DNA of 64,000 nt. It comes from a bacterium (GTDB lineage Bacteria > Planctomycetota > Planctomycetia > Kolteriales > Kolteriaceae). Location: the NCBI GenBank assembly GCA_019753235.1, contig JAIELF010000001.1, forward strand, positions 1 through 64,000, in the 5' to 3' direction. The position numbers were made by a program, and so were the translations under genes. How positions within the stretch are numbered: the first letter of the stretch is position 1; every line of letters begins with the position of its first letter. The notes beneath the pieces are model-generated. The model had not been told where the DNA came from, searched no databases, and saw nothing but the letters and a program-made list of their open reading frames with translations. Of this stretch, positions 18,533-28,573 are shown piece by piece.

Positions 18533-20917
18533 CTAACGACCGAGTTCCAGGCGAGGGCTCTCCGCCAGACGGGCGGGACGAACTTCGACAAGGTGAACTT
18601 CTCTCGGCCGAAGCCCCTGAATATCCCACTTCGACAGAGTCTCTCGGACGCGAACGGATAACTCCGGATCACTTTGCATCGCCGCCAATTGGGCTGGTAG
18701 TACCGGACAGACAAACATGCCCTCCTGGCGAGCCAGCGCGCGGGCGTCGATCAGCGGAGGCTTGTCGCGGAGAGGATCGATCACCTTCACTTTGTTCTTC
18801 ATGTTGTAGATCAAACTCGGATCGCGATAGAACCAAAGCGCAATCTCTTCGCGCTGTTGAATCTCTCGCAAACGGTCGGCAACGTCGAGGATCACCTGCG
18901 ATGAATGGATTCTGGGGAGCACCTGCGCCCCGGCAAGTATCACCATCACGACGCCGGCGGCCATCTGTAGCGTGATCGCCTCGCGAAAGCTTCCCAGCGA
19001 CACCAACCCACCGGCCAGGGACAACCCCACACCACCAATTGCCAAGGTGACCGATAGCATGATCGCGATCGACGAGGGCAACAGCCAGAAGCTGATCACC
19101 GTCCCCACGAGAACGAAGGCGACGCCAAGCCCCGCCATGGTGTAGCCAAGCGTGACTCGTGTCCGCCACTTCAGTCCGATCGACTCTGATGCGAAGGCAT
19201 GACAAAGAGATGCGGAGATGAGGATCGCCCAGGCGGGGTAAGCGGGAAGATAGTAGTGCACAAGCTTGGTCCGGACGAGTTCGAACGCGAAGAGTGTTGT
19301 GATTCCCCAAACAAGGAGAAACTTTAGGCGTCGATCCGCCAGCAGATGATCTCGTTGGGAAATCAGCGACCAAGGCAACAGCAACGACCAGGGTGCCATC
19401 AATGCCAAAAGACTCACCACGTAGTATCCCGGGAAACCTTGATGATTCTCGAGTGGCTGGATCGCTCGCGTCACGACGTGGTGCCCGATCGCTTCTTGCA
19501 GAAATCTTCCTTGAGTCGCCCATTGCACGAGCCCGCACCAAGGCAAGACAACGGCAGAAACAATTCCGAGCCCCAAGATCGGTCTGAATCGCTGTAGCCA
19601 ACGAACGTCACGATCGATCACCGACATCACGATGATCGTTAGCGTCGGCACCATCACCGCCACAGGACCTTTGGTCAAGATTCCCAGGCTGACGGCCATC
19701 CAAAAGTAGATCGGCCAGCGACCGGCATCCGCCCGCTCGTAGATCGACCAGAGAGATAACATCGCCGCCACGATGCAGGCCAAAAGGAGCGCATCAACCG
19801 TGCCTAGCTTCGCTTCGACCATCAACATCGGCGAGAGGGCCAGCATCCAGCCCGCAAGTTGACCGACGGATCGAGAGAACATGCGCTTGCCCAGTTCCCA
19901 GGTGATCAAACAGGCAATCATGCCGCCGATGCCTGACCAGAGCCTAGCCGCGAATGGACCGTCGCCGAGCACCGCGTACGCAGAACGCTGGAGCCAATAG
20001 ATCAAGATCGGTTTATCCGGTCGCAGGTCACCGTTGAACGTTGGAACAACCCAGTCGCCGCGCTCGGCCATTTCTCGGCTCGCGGTCGCAAAGCGAGGTT
20101 CGTCTCGATCCCACAAGCTGTAGCTGCCATTTCCTGCCCAGAACATCATCAAACAAGTCATTGCCAGAACAGGACGCGAGGCCAACACTCGCTGCACAGC
20201 GGGCCAAACATCAGGCGATGTCGGCATGGCCAGGACCATCGGCTTTTGCCAAAGCTGGCTGGCCTGGTCGGCCCACCGAGCGAGAACTCTCCATCGCATC
20301 ACCAGCGTACCGACGAGTAGCCCCAACCACATTCCCGCGATCACATCGCTAGGGAAGTGCCGAACCGTTAAGACGCGGTTGACCGCGACACCCAACGCGA
20401 GGGGCCAAACAAGTTGCCTGGCCGCAGGGTACATCGCCGCCAGGACATAACTCTGAGAGAAAGCGGTCGCCGTGTGACCCGATGGGAACGACGCCGTCTT
20501 CGAATCGGGCAAGCTATGGACCAAACCATGAAAGACGTATGTCCCGTCGCTGTCGCGCGGACGTTCTCTTCCGGACAACGCTTTGCCGACACTCGATCCG
20601 AGACCCGAGAGAAGAATCGATGCCGATAGGATCAGCACTCGGCCACGGTGGCTTCGGTCGAAGATCCAGATGAGGACGCCTGCCAAGATGAAACCGATCG
20701 GCTGCGCGTATTGAGCAAGGGAAATGATCAGTTGGCGGACTTCGCCTGAGAGTTCGACCGGGCCGTTGTACCAAGCGTCGGCCGCGGCCGAGATTGGTTC
20801 ATCGAGTAACCAAGCGACACCGAACAAACAAAGAAACATGCCGTGCGACATTAGAGATCGCACCGGGCTCGGAAGCGGCGGAGCGGGCGTCGTTGTCACC
20901 TCGGTATTGGCTGTCAT
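18533..20917 (-). CDS. PAP2 phosphatase fused to GT39/ArnT-type glycosyltransferase
   Basis: 794 residues, two enzymes in one chain. Residues ~25-215: a PAP2 lipid phosphatase with all three motifs, K112-x6-R119P120, PSGH (145-148) and N180-R181-x5-H187-x3-D191 (Asn replaces the usual Ser in the SR pair). Residues ~245-700: a multi-span GT-C enzyme with the N-terminal loop WDRDEPRFA (~269-277) and DKPILIYWLQ, typical of ArnT/PMT-like dolichyl- or undecaprenyl-phosphate-sugar transferases. A soluble C-terminal segment (~690-794) follows. A plausible job is modifying lipid A or another envelope glycan while handling the released lipid phosphate; the acceptor is unknown. ATG start; flanked by the permease and a GldA-like ATPase gene. 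Confidence 0.88.
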   Translation of the reverse strand: MTANTEVTTTPAPPLPSPVRSLMSHGMFLCLFGVAWLLDEPISAAADAWYNGPVELSGEVRQLIISLAQYAQPIGFILAGVLIWIFDRSHRGRVLILSASILLSGLGSSVGKALSGRERPRDSDGTYVFHGLVHSLPDSKTASFPSGHTATAFSQSYVLAAMYPAARQLVWPLALGVAVNRVLTVRHFPSDVIAGMWLGLLVGTLVMRWRVLARWADQASQLWQKPMVLAMPTSPDVWPAVQRVLASRPVLAMTCLMMFWAGNGSYSLWDRDEPRFATASREMAERGDWVVPTFNGDLRPDKPILIYWLQRSAYAVLGDGPFAARLWSGIGGMIACLITWELGKRMFSRSVGQLAGWMLALSPMLMVEAKLGTVDALLLACIVAAMLSLWSIYERADAGRWPIYFWMAVSLGILTKGPVAVMVPTLTIIVMSVIDRDVRWLQRFRPILGLGIVSAVVLPWCGLVQWATQGRFLQEAIGHHVVTRAIQPLENHQGFPGYYVVSLLALMAPWSLLLPWSLISQRDHLLADRRLKFLLVWGITTLFAFELVRTKLVHYYLPAYPAWAILISASLCHAFASESIGLKWRTRVTLGYTMAGLGVAFVLVGTVISFWLLPSSIAIMLSVTLAIGGVGLSLAGGLVSLGSFREAITLQMAAGVVMVILAGAQVLPRIHSSQVILDVADRLREIQQREEIALWFYRDPSLIYNMKNKVKVIDPLRDKPPLIDARALARQEGMFVCPVLPAQLAAMQSDPELSVRVRETLSKWDIQGLRPREVHLVEVRPARLAESPRLELGR

Positions 20918-21051
20918 GCGGGGAGTCTGGTTCCGAACGACCGACTTATCGAGAGGGCGCGCACCCTCTTCCGAACAAAAGCCTTACCATTCCCCCTGAT
21001 TTCTCGGAACCCGAGTTTTTCGAGGATCTTTTCGAAAAAGGACCCATCATC

Positions 21052-21147
21052 ATGACGGATGATCCGAAATCAAAAGGTGTCTACCGCGAAGATGAGGATC
21101 AGGATTTGCGGGCCGATCAGCTTCGGCTTATCACGTCGCGACCCTGA
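21052..21147 (+). CDS. Possible 31-residue charged small protein
   Basis: A short frame with ATG at 21052 behind AAAGGA, encoding a very charged peptide beginning MTDDPKSKGVYREDEDQD. It lies in the 243-bp gap between the glycosyltransferase start (20917, -) and the ABC ATPase end (21161, -), on the opposite strand. A TTTTTCGA/TCGAAAAA inverted repeat lies just upstream. No family is recognised; it may be non-coding. Confidence 0.25.
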   Translation: MTDDPKSKGVYREDEDQDLRADQLRLITSRP

Positions 21148-21160
21148 GCCAACGTATCGT

Positions 21161-22083
<923 letters not shown>

Positions 22084-22087
<4 letters not shown>

Positions 22088-24360
22088 GGGGCTGCCGCTC
22101 CCGCTGGCTTTGTTTCAAGGATGATGCGAATCAAAGTCGTTTGCCGAACGTCGGCGGAAATCGGCGATGGTTCTTCGCCTGGAGTGGGCTTCTCGTTGAT
22201 CCAGAGTTTGCTGGCGGGTCCCGGCGTTTGGCCAATCAGAATGGCGCGCCCCAATCGTGCGTGGGAACGCAGACTCCAGTGATCGAGAAACACATTCGCC
22301 AATTTGTCCTGATCACCGGTCTTCTTGCGAGGCGAGAGAGAAAGCTTGAGCAGAAATGCGGTCGCCGCTTCGGGTGAGTTCGGCGACGGGGGAACACCGT
22401 TGATGGATATGTTGTTGCCGGTCGCGCCGTTGGTCAGGATGCTGTCAGAGAACGTCCCCTGCAACGTCGCGAGGGTTTTCTGCATCGTGGAATCGAGCAC
22501 CACGGTTTGCCCCGGAGCAAGGTTGCCGAGCTCGAAGGCGTAGTCCGACCAAAGTAGAAACGCATGCTCGATCGGCACCTCCAAGAGATTGGTGAGACTT
22601 CCGACGAGGAGGGTTGGCTCGTTGATGTTGCCTGATTGCAGCTTCGCGTCGAGGGCAGGCGCCGCCTTGGCGAGCCATTGGCTCGTGAAGGATTTCGCAC
22701 TCCATACTGGAATAGGCGCGCCCAGAACGGTCGTGGGATCGGGGGAACTATACGCGTAGCTTTGCCCGCCGAAAATGCCCGTGGCGGCTGTCGAACCATA
22801 ATTATTGCCGGCGGCCATTCGGCCGACACTCGAAGAAATTCGATCGAGGGAAGCTCTCGAGCCGATCACCTCCGACCAGAGGCCCGCTGCCGCCAAACGG
22901 GGCTCGCTGGTGATGGAGTATCGATTGATGTTGGGGCTGAAGATAGAAACGAACGATTCGCCGCGAAGACTTTGGCTTGTCTGATCGATATCGAGCAACT
23001 CGACACGATTGACCAGCAGCTTATCCCCCTTCAGGCGATGGGCCGCATAATACGCGCCGGCGCTGACCAATAGCACCAAAAGCGGGAAGGTAATCCACGT
23101 CCACTCAAGCTTGCCGATCACCCGCTTTAGGAAGAAGTAATCGATGGGACCGATGAGAAGAATGTAGCAGATGATCAACATCGCGACCCACGAGAATGGG
23201 ACGACCGTGACCGTCGGAAAATACTGCAGGAGATTGTCGATCCAAAGCGAAATGTCAGGCTCGCTCGGCTGATTTCCCATCCAGATCTGGCTATTGGCGT
23301 CTTCCTTCGGAGGCGCGATCTCGAGCATGGCATTCCAGAATCGCTTTTGGTCATTCCAATCTCGAAACGGGGGCGCGTTGACGTTGAAGGCGAGCAGCGT
23401 CACCGTTCCGAAACCGTAGACCCCGCGAACGACCACCGAACCCTCTGGGTTACCGCTGGCCGTCGATGGGAGAGTCCAACCACGCACGTTGGTAAGGGTG
23501 GCGATGCCCATACCCTCTGCATCGACTTCGAGCGACGCCTTGTCGCCGGCGAGGCTCTCCAGCGAACGAACTTCGGGACTAAGGCGACCGACGTTCGAGA
23601 CACCCGTGATCGTCGCGGGCAAGAGCGGGCCCAGCGGACTCTGCGATACCGTCTGCCACTGGTTGGCGACGCTGATGACTAGGTGCCCCCCTTGTGCGAC
23701 CCAAGTGACGATCGCCGCGAGGCGGGCGGGACCCAATGAATCGAGAATCGTGGGCTCGTCGGCCGAGATCACCAAAACGTCGGCAGCAGCGTACGCGAAC
23801 CACTCCGTGGGAAGATCTTCGTTTCGTTCAATCAGTTCGCAAAAGGTGTTGGGAAGGGCGATCGGCTCATCGGAACTGCTGTCGGCCTTCTCATCAATCT
23901 TGCCGATCAAATTCAGACCGGCCGGCGAGCCGATCCCAAGAACCAGCAGGCTATCGGTTGTCAACGGCGTGAAATTGATCGATTCAAGAGAATCAGCCCG
24001 CACATTGAGAACGCCTTTGCCGGCGACATCGCGAGCTTGAATGAGCAAGTCGTTGTTGAAGGATTCGCACCGAAAGAAACCTTGGAACGTGTGCTGCGCA
24101 TTGGGCGGGATCGATGCTTGTGGAAGGGAGGTCGACACCGGTACGCCGTCGCTGTCGCCGGCCGTCAGACTGATCTCCCCTTGGAAACCAACTCCCTGCG
24201 TTGCCAGATCGATCGAGACCGGAGTCCAGCAACCGGTCTTCACGTAGCCCCCCAGCCCGATGCGAAGACCCTGCACCTCCAGGCGAGGGGCCGCGTCGAT
24301 GGCGGAAACGCTCGTGAGGACGAGTCCCAGCATAAAGAGCCGGGCAGCGGGCGAAAGCAT
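22084..24360 (-). CDS. Large exported membrane protein, partner of the ABC ATPase
   Basis: 758 residues. A signal peptide (ARLFMLGLVLTSVSAIDAAP) leads to a long outer region (~25-430) of beta-rich sequence with a Rossmann-like stretch (ADVLVISADEPTILDSL, IVTWVAQGGHLVISVA) resembling the glutamine-amidotransferase-like fold seen in membrane proteins of ABC operons. Two or more transmembrane helices lie around residues 435-500 (SWVAMLIICYILLIGPIDYFF and the following TFPLLVLLVSAGAYYAA), then another outer part. No catalytic triad is evident. ATG at 24360 is chosen for AAAGGAGA upstream and the signal peptide. Translationally coupled to the ATPase. Function unknown; a periplasmic arm of the exporter is likely. 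Confidence 0.75.
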
Positions 24361-24525
24361 GCATCTCCTTTTCTCAACGAGGATTCGAAAGTTGGACCCA
24401 AGCTTTGCGAGACCAGAAGATCCGATCGATGGTCGAGCCCCGCTTGTCGGCAAACGACAACAGTAATCTAGCACATCTCGCGAGCCCGTCTGTTCATCGG
24501 CGGGCCGCTCTTGAAAACGACTCTC

Positions 24526-24840
24526 TTACGGCTTGATTTCGGGCCCGCATTGGCAAACGAGTCGGCCGCACCCTGGGCATCCTTCTCCGTATTTACGTTG
24601 AATCGCCCGCCCGAGATCGACCCCTTTGATATTGGCCAGCGTCGCGAGCCAAGCCAGGACGTCGGCAAACTCCTTTTCCAGTTCCGGCAAATTCTCTTCC
24701 CGAAGGGCGGCGGCCAATTCTCCTACCTCTTCGCTGAACCAAAGGAAGGTCCCCTCGGCGCCTCTTTTTTCATCCTTCCAACCATACATCGTCCGGATGA
24801 GCTGCTGAACGTCGGCCAGCGTCGGAGAATCAAGCTTCAT
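24526..24840 (-). CDS. MazG-like nucleotide pyrophosphohydrolase with Cys tail
   Basis: 104 residues: a single all-alpha MazG-type domain with the metal-binding pattern E37 E38 xx E41 ... E57 xx D60 (EEVGEL and EFADVLAWL). Such enzymes hydrolyse NTPs or dNTPs to NMP and pyrophosphate. A short C-terminal tail holds four cysteines (Cys88, 91, 96, 98), a possible small zinc knuckle not needed for catalysis in the family. The ATG overlaps the stop of the upstream TPR gene (ATGA), so both belong to one transcript. Confidence 0.82.
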   Translation of the reverse strand: MKLDSPTLADVQQLIRTMYGWKDEKRGAEGTFLWFSEEVGELAAALREENLPELEKEFADVLAWLATLANIKGVDLGRAIQRKYGEGCPGCGRLVCQCGPEIKP

Positions 24841-27599
24841 GGGCCGACAAGCTCCGCTTCCAGTTTTGCGATGTCTGGATCATTGGGGTGCTTGGTCTTT
24901 AGGTCGGTCAGTTTCCCTTTTGCTTTCTCTTTCTCTCCCGCTTCGATGTACACCTTCACCAGTTGCATCCCTTCGGCCAGGGAATCGGGGGCAAGCTTCG
25001 TGAGAACCTCATACTCGCGGATCGCGGTGGGCCAATCTTTCAAAGCTCGGCTTGCTTGCCCGAGAATTTGATGCAGCTCGGCCGGTTTAATGGTGATGTG
25101 CATCGCCTCGCGCGACCAACGGACGGCGGCGGGCCAATCTTTCTTTTCAAAGGCCAGCTCGGCTAGTTTTTGCCGAGCCGTCGCGTTGTCGGCATCCATT
25201 TGCGAAAGCTTCTGCAGATAGCCGGCAAGCTTCTCCTTGTCGCTTCCTTTCAAGTAAACCTTCACGAGCCCTTCGACCCATTTTTGCCGAAGCGGGTCTT
25301 TCTCGTGGGCGGTCTCGTAAAGCTTCGCCGCTGCGTCCCAATCCTTCTGGTCGATCTTGATCGCCGCCAGCAAGTCCAAAAGAAGCTCGTCGGAGGGATT
25401 CTTCGCCAGGGCCGGCTCCAGAAGCACCATCGCTTCGGCAGGCTTGCCGATCGACCACTCCATCTTGGCGAGAACGTAACAAGCGACCGGATGATCCGGC
25501 ACAAGCTGAATCGCCTCGTCGGCAAGCTCTCGGGCACGCTTGGGTTTGTTTCTCTTCAAGTAGTGGAGTGCCAAATCCGCCACCAGTTCCGCGTTCTTTG
25601 GCTCTGCCTGATACGCCCGTTCCGCCTCGGCAAAGCTCCGCTCGACTCGCGCGGGCCCAACGCGGAGCCCGGCCACCAGGCGGTCAAGATAGTCGATGTA
25701 ACCCTTCTCGAAATCCTCTTTGGTAACCTGAAAGATCGCGCGGATCGCCACATCGGTTGGCATGCCGTCTCGATACGCCGTCAGCAGTTTACTCAGCGAA
25801 TCGGGCCCGAAGCGCTCTTGCATGTACTCGGCGTACTGCTGCGCCTGGCAATAAGCCATCTGCCAATCCAAAGGGGTCTTCGGCCGGACAAAGGCATGGT
25901 TGATCGTGTCAAGATTCAGCAGATCTCGCTTCGGAACCCGCTTGGCCAAAAGCTCATTCCAAACCTGGGGCCGAGGATAACCTTCGGATTGGACCGCCAG
26001 CGCCTCCGTGTACCAATGCGGAATCGCATACTTCGTCTGCTGTAGATTGATCACATGCGTCACTTCATGCGCGAGCACCCGAGCCCAGTTGTAGCTCTGG
26101 GGCAGCCCCTGCGGCGAAGCAAGCGCCACGACATCACCCGTGCATGCTCCCACGGTCCCAATGCTCGGCAACCCCACCACTCGCGCGCTGAACCAAGCAT
26201 GGGATTTCATGATCTCGATCTTCGTCTGTCCTGCCGGCTCGTAGCCGAACCGCTGGCAGAGACTCGGATGAATCGACTCGAGAAACTCGAGCATGTACGG
26301 CCCTAGTAATTCATCTTGATCGCCGCTCACCTTTAGTTCGTAATGCGCGCTCTTGAGGATCTGATAGTTCTGCAAATGCGTGAGAACTTTCCGCATGTTC
26401 GAAACTCGAACATGAAACGGATCGATTTCGAATGCTTCGGCAAAGACCTGCCGAGCTTCGTCTTCGCGCCCAATTCGCATGAGAAGCATGCCAAGCTGAT
26501 TCCGCGGGTCGGCCAAATGCGGAGCGGCCTCGACCGCTTTGCGAAGAATCCCCTCGGCAGGCCCGAAACGACGGCGCTGTTCGAGCAAGCTTCCCGCCGA
26601 CGCGTAAAAGATCCCTGGCTTGGCACGACGGACAAGAACGCTCGCTTCCAGATCGGCAGCCTCTTTATCCTGATTGGAAAGAACCCAACAGGCGAGCTGT
26701 CGACCGAGGGCTTCCTGCGAATGGGGATTGACCGCCAGCGCCAGGTCGACCTCTTTCTTCGCCTCTTCGATTCGCTCATCAAGGATCAAGAGATCCGCGC
26801 GAAGGGTGTGGGCGGGAACGGAATGAGGATTGATGTCGAGCGCTTGCTGCGCGAAATTGAAGCCGTTGGGAAAATCGAAGTCTCGCATGGCCGAGACCCC
26901 GAGTGCCACAAGTAGCTCGGCCGCGTTGGGGTTCGTGGCAAGACCTTTTTGCAGCAGCGGAATCGCTTCGGCCTTGTTGTATTTTTCGAGAAGGATCTCC
27001 CCCGCGAGTGCATCGGTCGGCCAATAGACCGGGTCGGCCGCCCGCGCGTCCGTCAGCAATGTATTCAGGATGAATTCAAACTCGTCGGCGGCCCGTGTTC
27101 GGCGAGCGTACTCAGCAGCGCCGCGAGCCACCAGCACTAGATCCTCGGCGTTGGTCGGTTGGTGATCGTTGTAGAAGTCGACAAACCACTCGAGCAGCGG
27201 CAGCACCGAATCGTCCTGTCCCATCTCCATCAGCGTTTCGACATGTTCCCAACGAACGCCCAGATGGTCGGGATGATCCTCCTTCGCTTTCTCGAGTGCG
27301 GCGAGCGACTCTTCCCCCCGACCCTGAAGCCGAGCAATCCGAGCCTGGGCCGCGATCAAGTTCGGCTCGCCGGGTGTTTGGCTCAGACCGCCCGAGAGAA
27401 TCTCCTGCGCCTCGGAATACTTACCCCGGGCTTCGAAACAGGCGGATCGGATCGACACAACGGCGGAGTCTTTCGAATCGAGCTTATCAAGCTCTTCCAC
27501 CGCCTCGTCGTAGCTCCCCTTTAGCCACAACTCCCGGGCACGCGGCAGCCCCTCTCCTTCGGTACCCAAACAAATGGTCAGGAGCAGAAGCCAACCCAT
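24837..27599 (-). CDS. Secreted TPR protein with central HEVTH metallopeptidase-like domain
   Basis: 920 residues. A signal peptide (MGWLLLLTICLGTEGEG) is followed by a long array of TPR-like helical repeats (~20-410), a central domain around residues 420-620, then more TPRs to the end. The central domain holds HEVTH (~511-515) and, 17 residues later, WYTEALAV, giving the gluzincin-like HExxH...E zinc ligand set of the peptidase MA/M61-like group. So the protein may be a periplasmic zinc peptidase held in a TPR scaffold, although activity is inferred only from ligands. AAGGAGGA precedes the ATG. The downstream MazG-like gene overlaps by 4 bp. Confidence 0.82.
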   Translation of the reverse strand: MGWLLLLTICLGTEGEGLPRARELWLKGSYDEAVEELDKLDSKDSAVVSIRSACFEARGKYSEAQEILSGGLSQTPGEPNLIAAQARIARLQGRGEESLAALEKAKEDHPDHLGVRWEHVETLMEMGQDDSVLPLLEWFVDFYNDHQPTNAEDLVLVARGAAEYARRTRAADEFEFILNTLLTDARAADPVYWPTDALAGEILLEKYNKAEAIPLLQKGLATNPNAAELLVALGVSAMRDFDFPNGFNFAQQALDINPHSVPAHTLRADLLILDERIEEAKKEVDLALAVNPHSQEALGRQLACWVLSNQDKEAADLEASVLVRRAKPGIFYASAGSLLEQRRRFGPAEGILRKAVEAAPHLADPRNQLGMLLMRIGREDEARQVFAEAFEIDPFHVRVSNMRKVLTHLQNYQILKSAHYELKVSGDQDELLGPYMLEFLESIHPSLCQRFGYEPAGQTKIEIMKSHAWFSARVVGLPSIGTVGACTGDVVALASPQGLPQSYNWARVLAHEVTHVINLQQTKYAIPHWYTEALAVQSEGYPRPQVWNELLAKRVPKRDLLNLDTINHAFVRPKTPLDWQMAYCQAQQYAEYMQERFGPDSLSKLLTAYRDGMPTDVAIRAIFQVTKEDFEKGYIDYLDRLVAGLRVGPARVERSFAEAERAYQAEPKNAELVADLALHYLKRNKPKRARELADEAIQLVPDHPVACYVLAKMEWSIGKPAEAMVLLEPALAKNPSDELLLDLLAAIKIDQKDWDAAAKLYETAHEKDPLRQKWVEGLVKVYLKGSDKEKLAGYLQKLSQMDADNATARQKLAELAFEKKDWPAAVRWSREAMHITIKPAELHQILGQASRALKDWPTAIREYEVLTKLAPDSLAEGMQLVKVYIEAGEKEKAKGKLTDLKTKHPNDPDIAKLEAELVGP

Positions 27600-27942
27600 G
27601 GAGTTCCTCCTTGCTCGCCATCAAGTTCGACACGCGAGCCGGAAATCGACCTTCGGATGAATCGTCACCCTGTTCCGATTGTACGGGTCACGCTGAACGG
27701 GAAAGATGACTTACTCAACTACCCAAAGAACCGTCCGGATTGATCGGCGTATTCGCGCGACCCCCTCTTTTGTGCCTTTTGCCATTCTTCGTCCACTCCG
27801 GAACACCCCGTTTCTTCAATATACCCGAGCCCCGTCTTTTCACCTTCCATCCTATTCCTCCTCGTTCCCGAGGTGGTGGAAGTCCGATCCCAAGCCTCGA
27901 TGGGATCATCGCAGCGATTCAAGCTGCCGAGTGGGACGACCT
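27600..27942. other. 343-bp divergent intergenic region
   Basis: Lies between the TPR gene start (-) and the methyltransferase-like gene (+). Open frames cross it on both strands, but none has a ribosome site with family-like sequence. No clear promoter hexamers, terminator or repeat were recognised. Confidence 0.5.
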
Positions 27943-28563
27943 ATGCGCACCTCGGGAAGTAGTCTTCGACAGCTCGACCGGGTGCTAGAGCGAATGCTCC
28001 CCCCGCTGGCTTGGCCTGCGCCCATGCTCAAAAGACCGCCCGAAACTCGACCGACCGTTCCGGAAACGGGGTCGGTTGTCGTGGACGGGGCCAACATCTT
28101 GACGGAGTGTGCGGCAGAATTCGGTTTCGATTGGGGTCAGGTGCGTGCCATCGAGATTGCTCAGCGGGTCCCGCGTCTCACACAGGCATTCGTCGATGCT
28201 CGGGCGAAAGAGTTCCTCACGCTGACCCTCGAAGAAGATCCGGCCGTCACGCGATTGGCGGCCCGTTACCCGCACGCCCGGTTCTTTGTCGGTTCTCTTT
28301 CCACGTTTGCTCCTTTGACCGCTGGTCGATTTGACTGGGTGAGCATGATCGATGGAGCTTCGGGGAACGAGGCTCTTTGCCGAGCTCTGCCCGACTTGGC
28401 CCGGCTATTGCGCAAGAAAGGCTGTCTGTGCGTTCGCTCGACCGAATTGGGCCCGGTTCGGTGGAACCAGGCGGCGGCATGTCACGAACGTTGGCAGCTT
28501 CGCGTGTTGAGCACCCGCACGCTGAAAGATGGAACTCAGCTTATCCTAAGTCGGCGCAAGTAA
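27943..28563 (+). CDS. Putative class I methyltransferase-like protein
   Basis: About 206 residues from the chosen ATG; the frame is open further upstream but that part is Arg/Ser/Pro-rich and unlikely to be coding. The middle and end resemble a degenerate SAM methyltransferase: a VVVDGANILTECAAEFGFDW strand-loop near residue 45, then FDWVSMIDGASGN and LPDLARLLRKKGCLCVRST, similar to motif IV/post-IV strand-helix-strand. A clear glycine-rich SAM loop is not visible, so this is a weak call. It converges with the Hsp70-like gene, 10 bp between stops. Confidence 0.45.
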   Translation: MRTSGSSLRQLDRVLERMLPPLAWPAPMLKRPPETRPTVPETGSVVVDGANILTECAAEFGFDWGQVRAIEIAQRVPRLTQAFVDARAKEFLTLTLEEDPAVTRLAARYPHARFFVGSLSTFAPLTAGRFDWVSMIDGASGNEALCRALPDLARLLRKKGCLCVRSTELGPVRWNQAAACHERWQLRVLSTRTLKDGTQLILSRRK

Positions 28564-28573
28564 CCCGTAGGTC

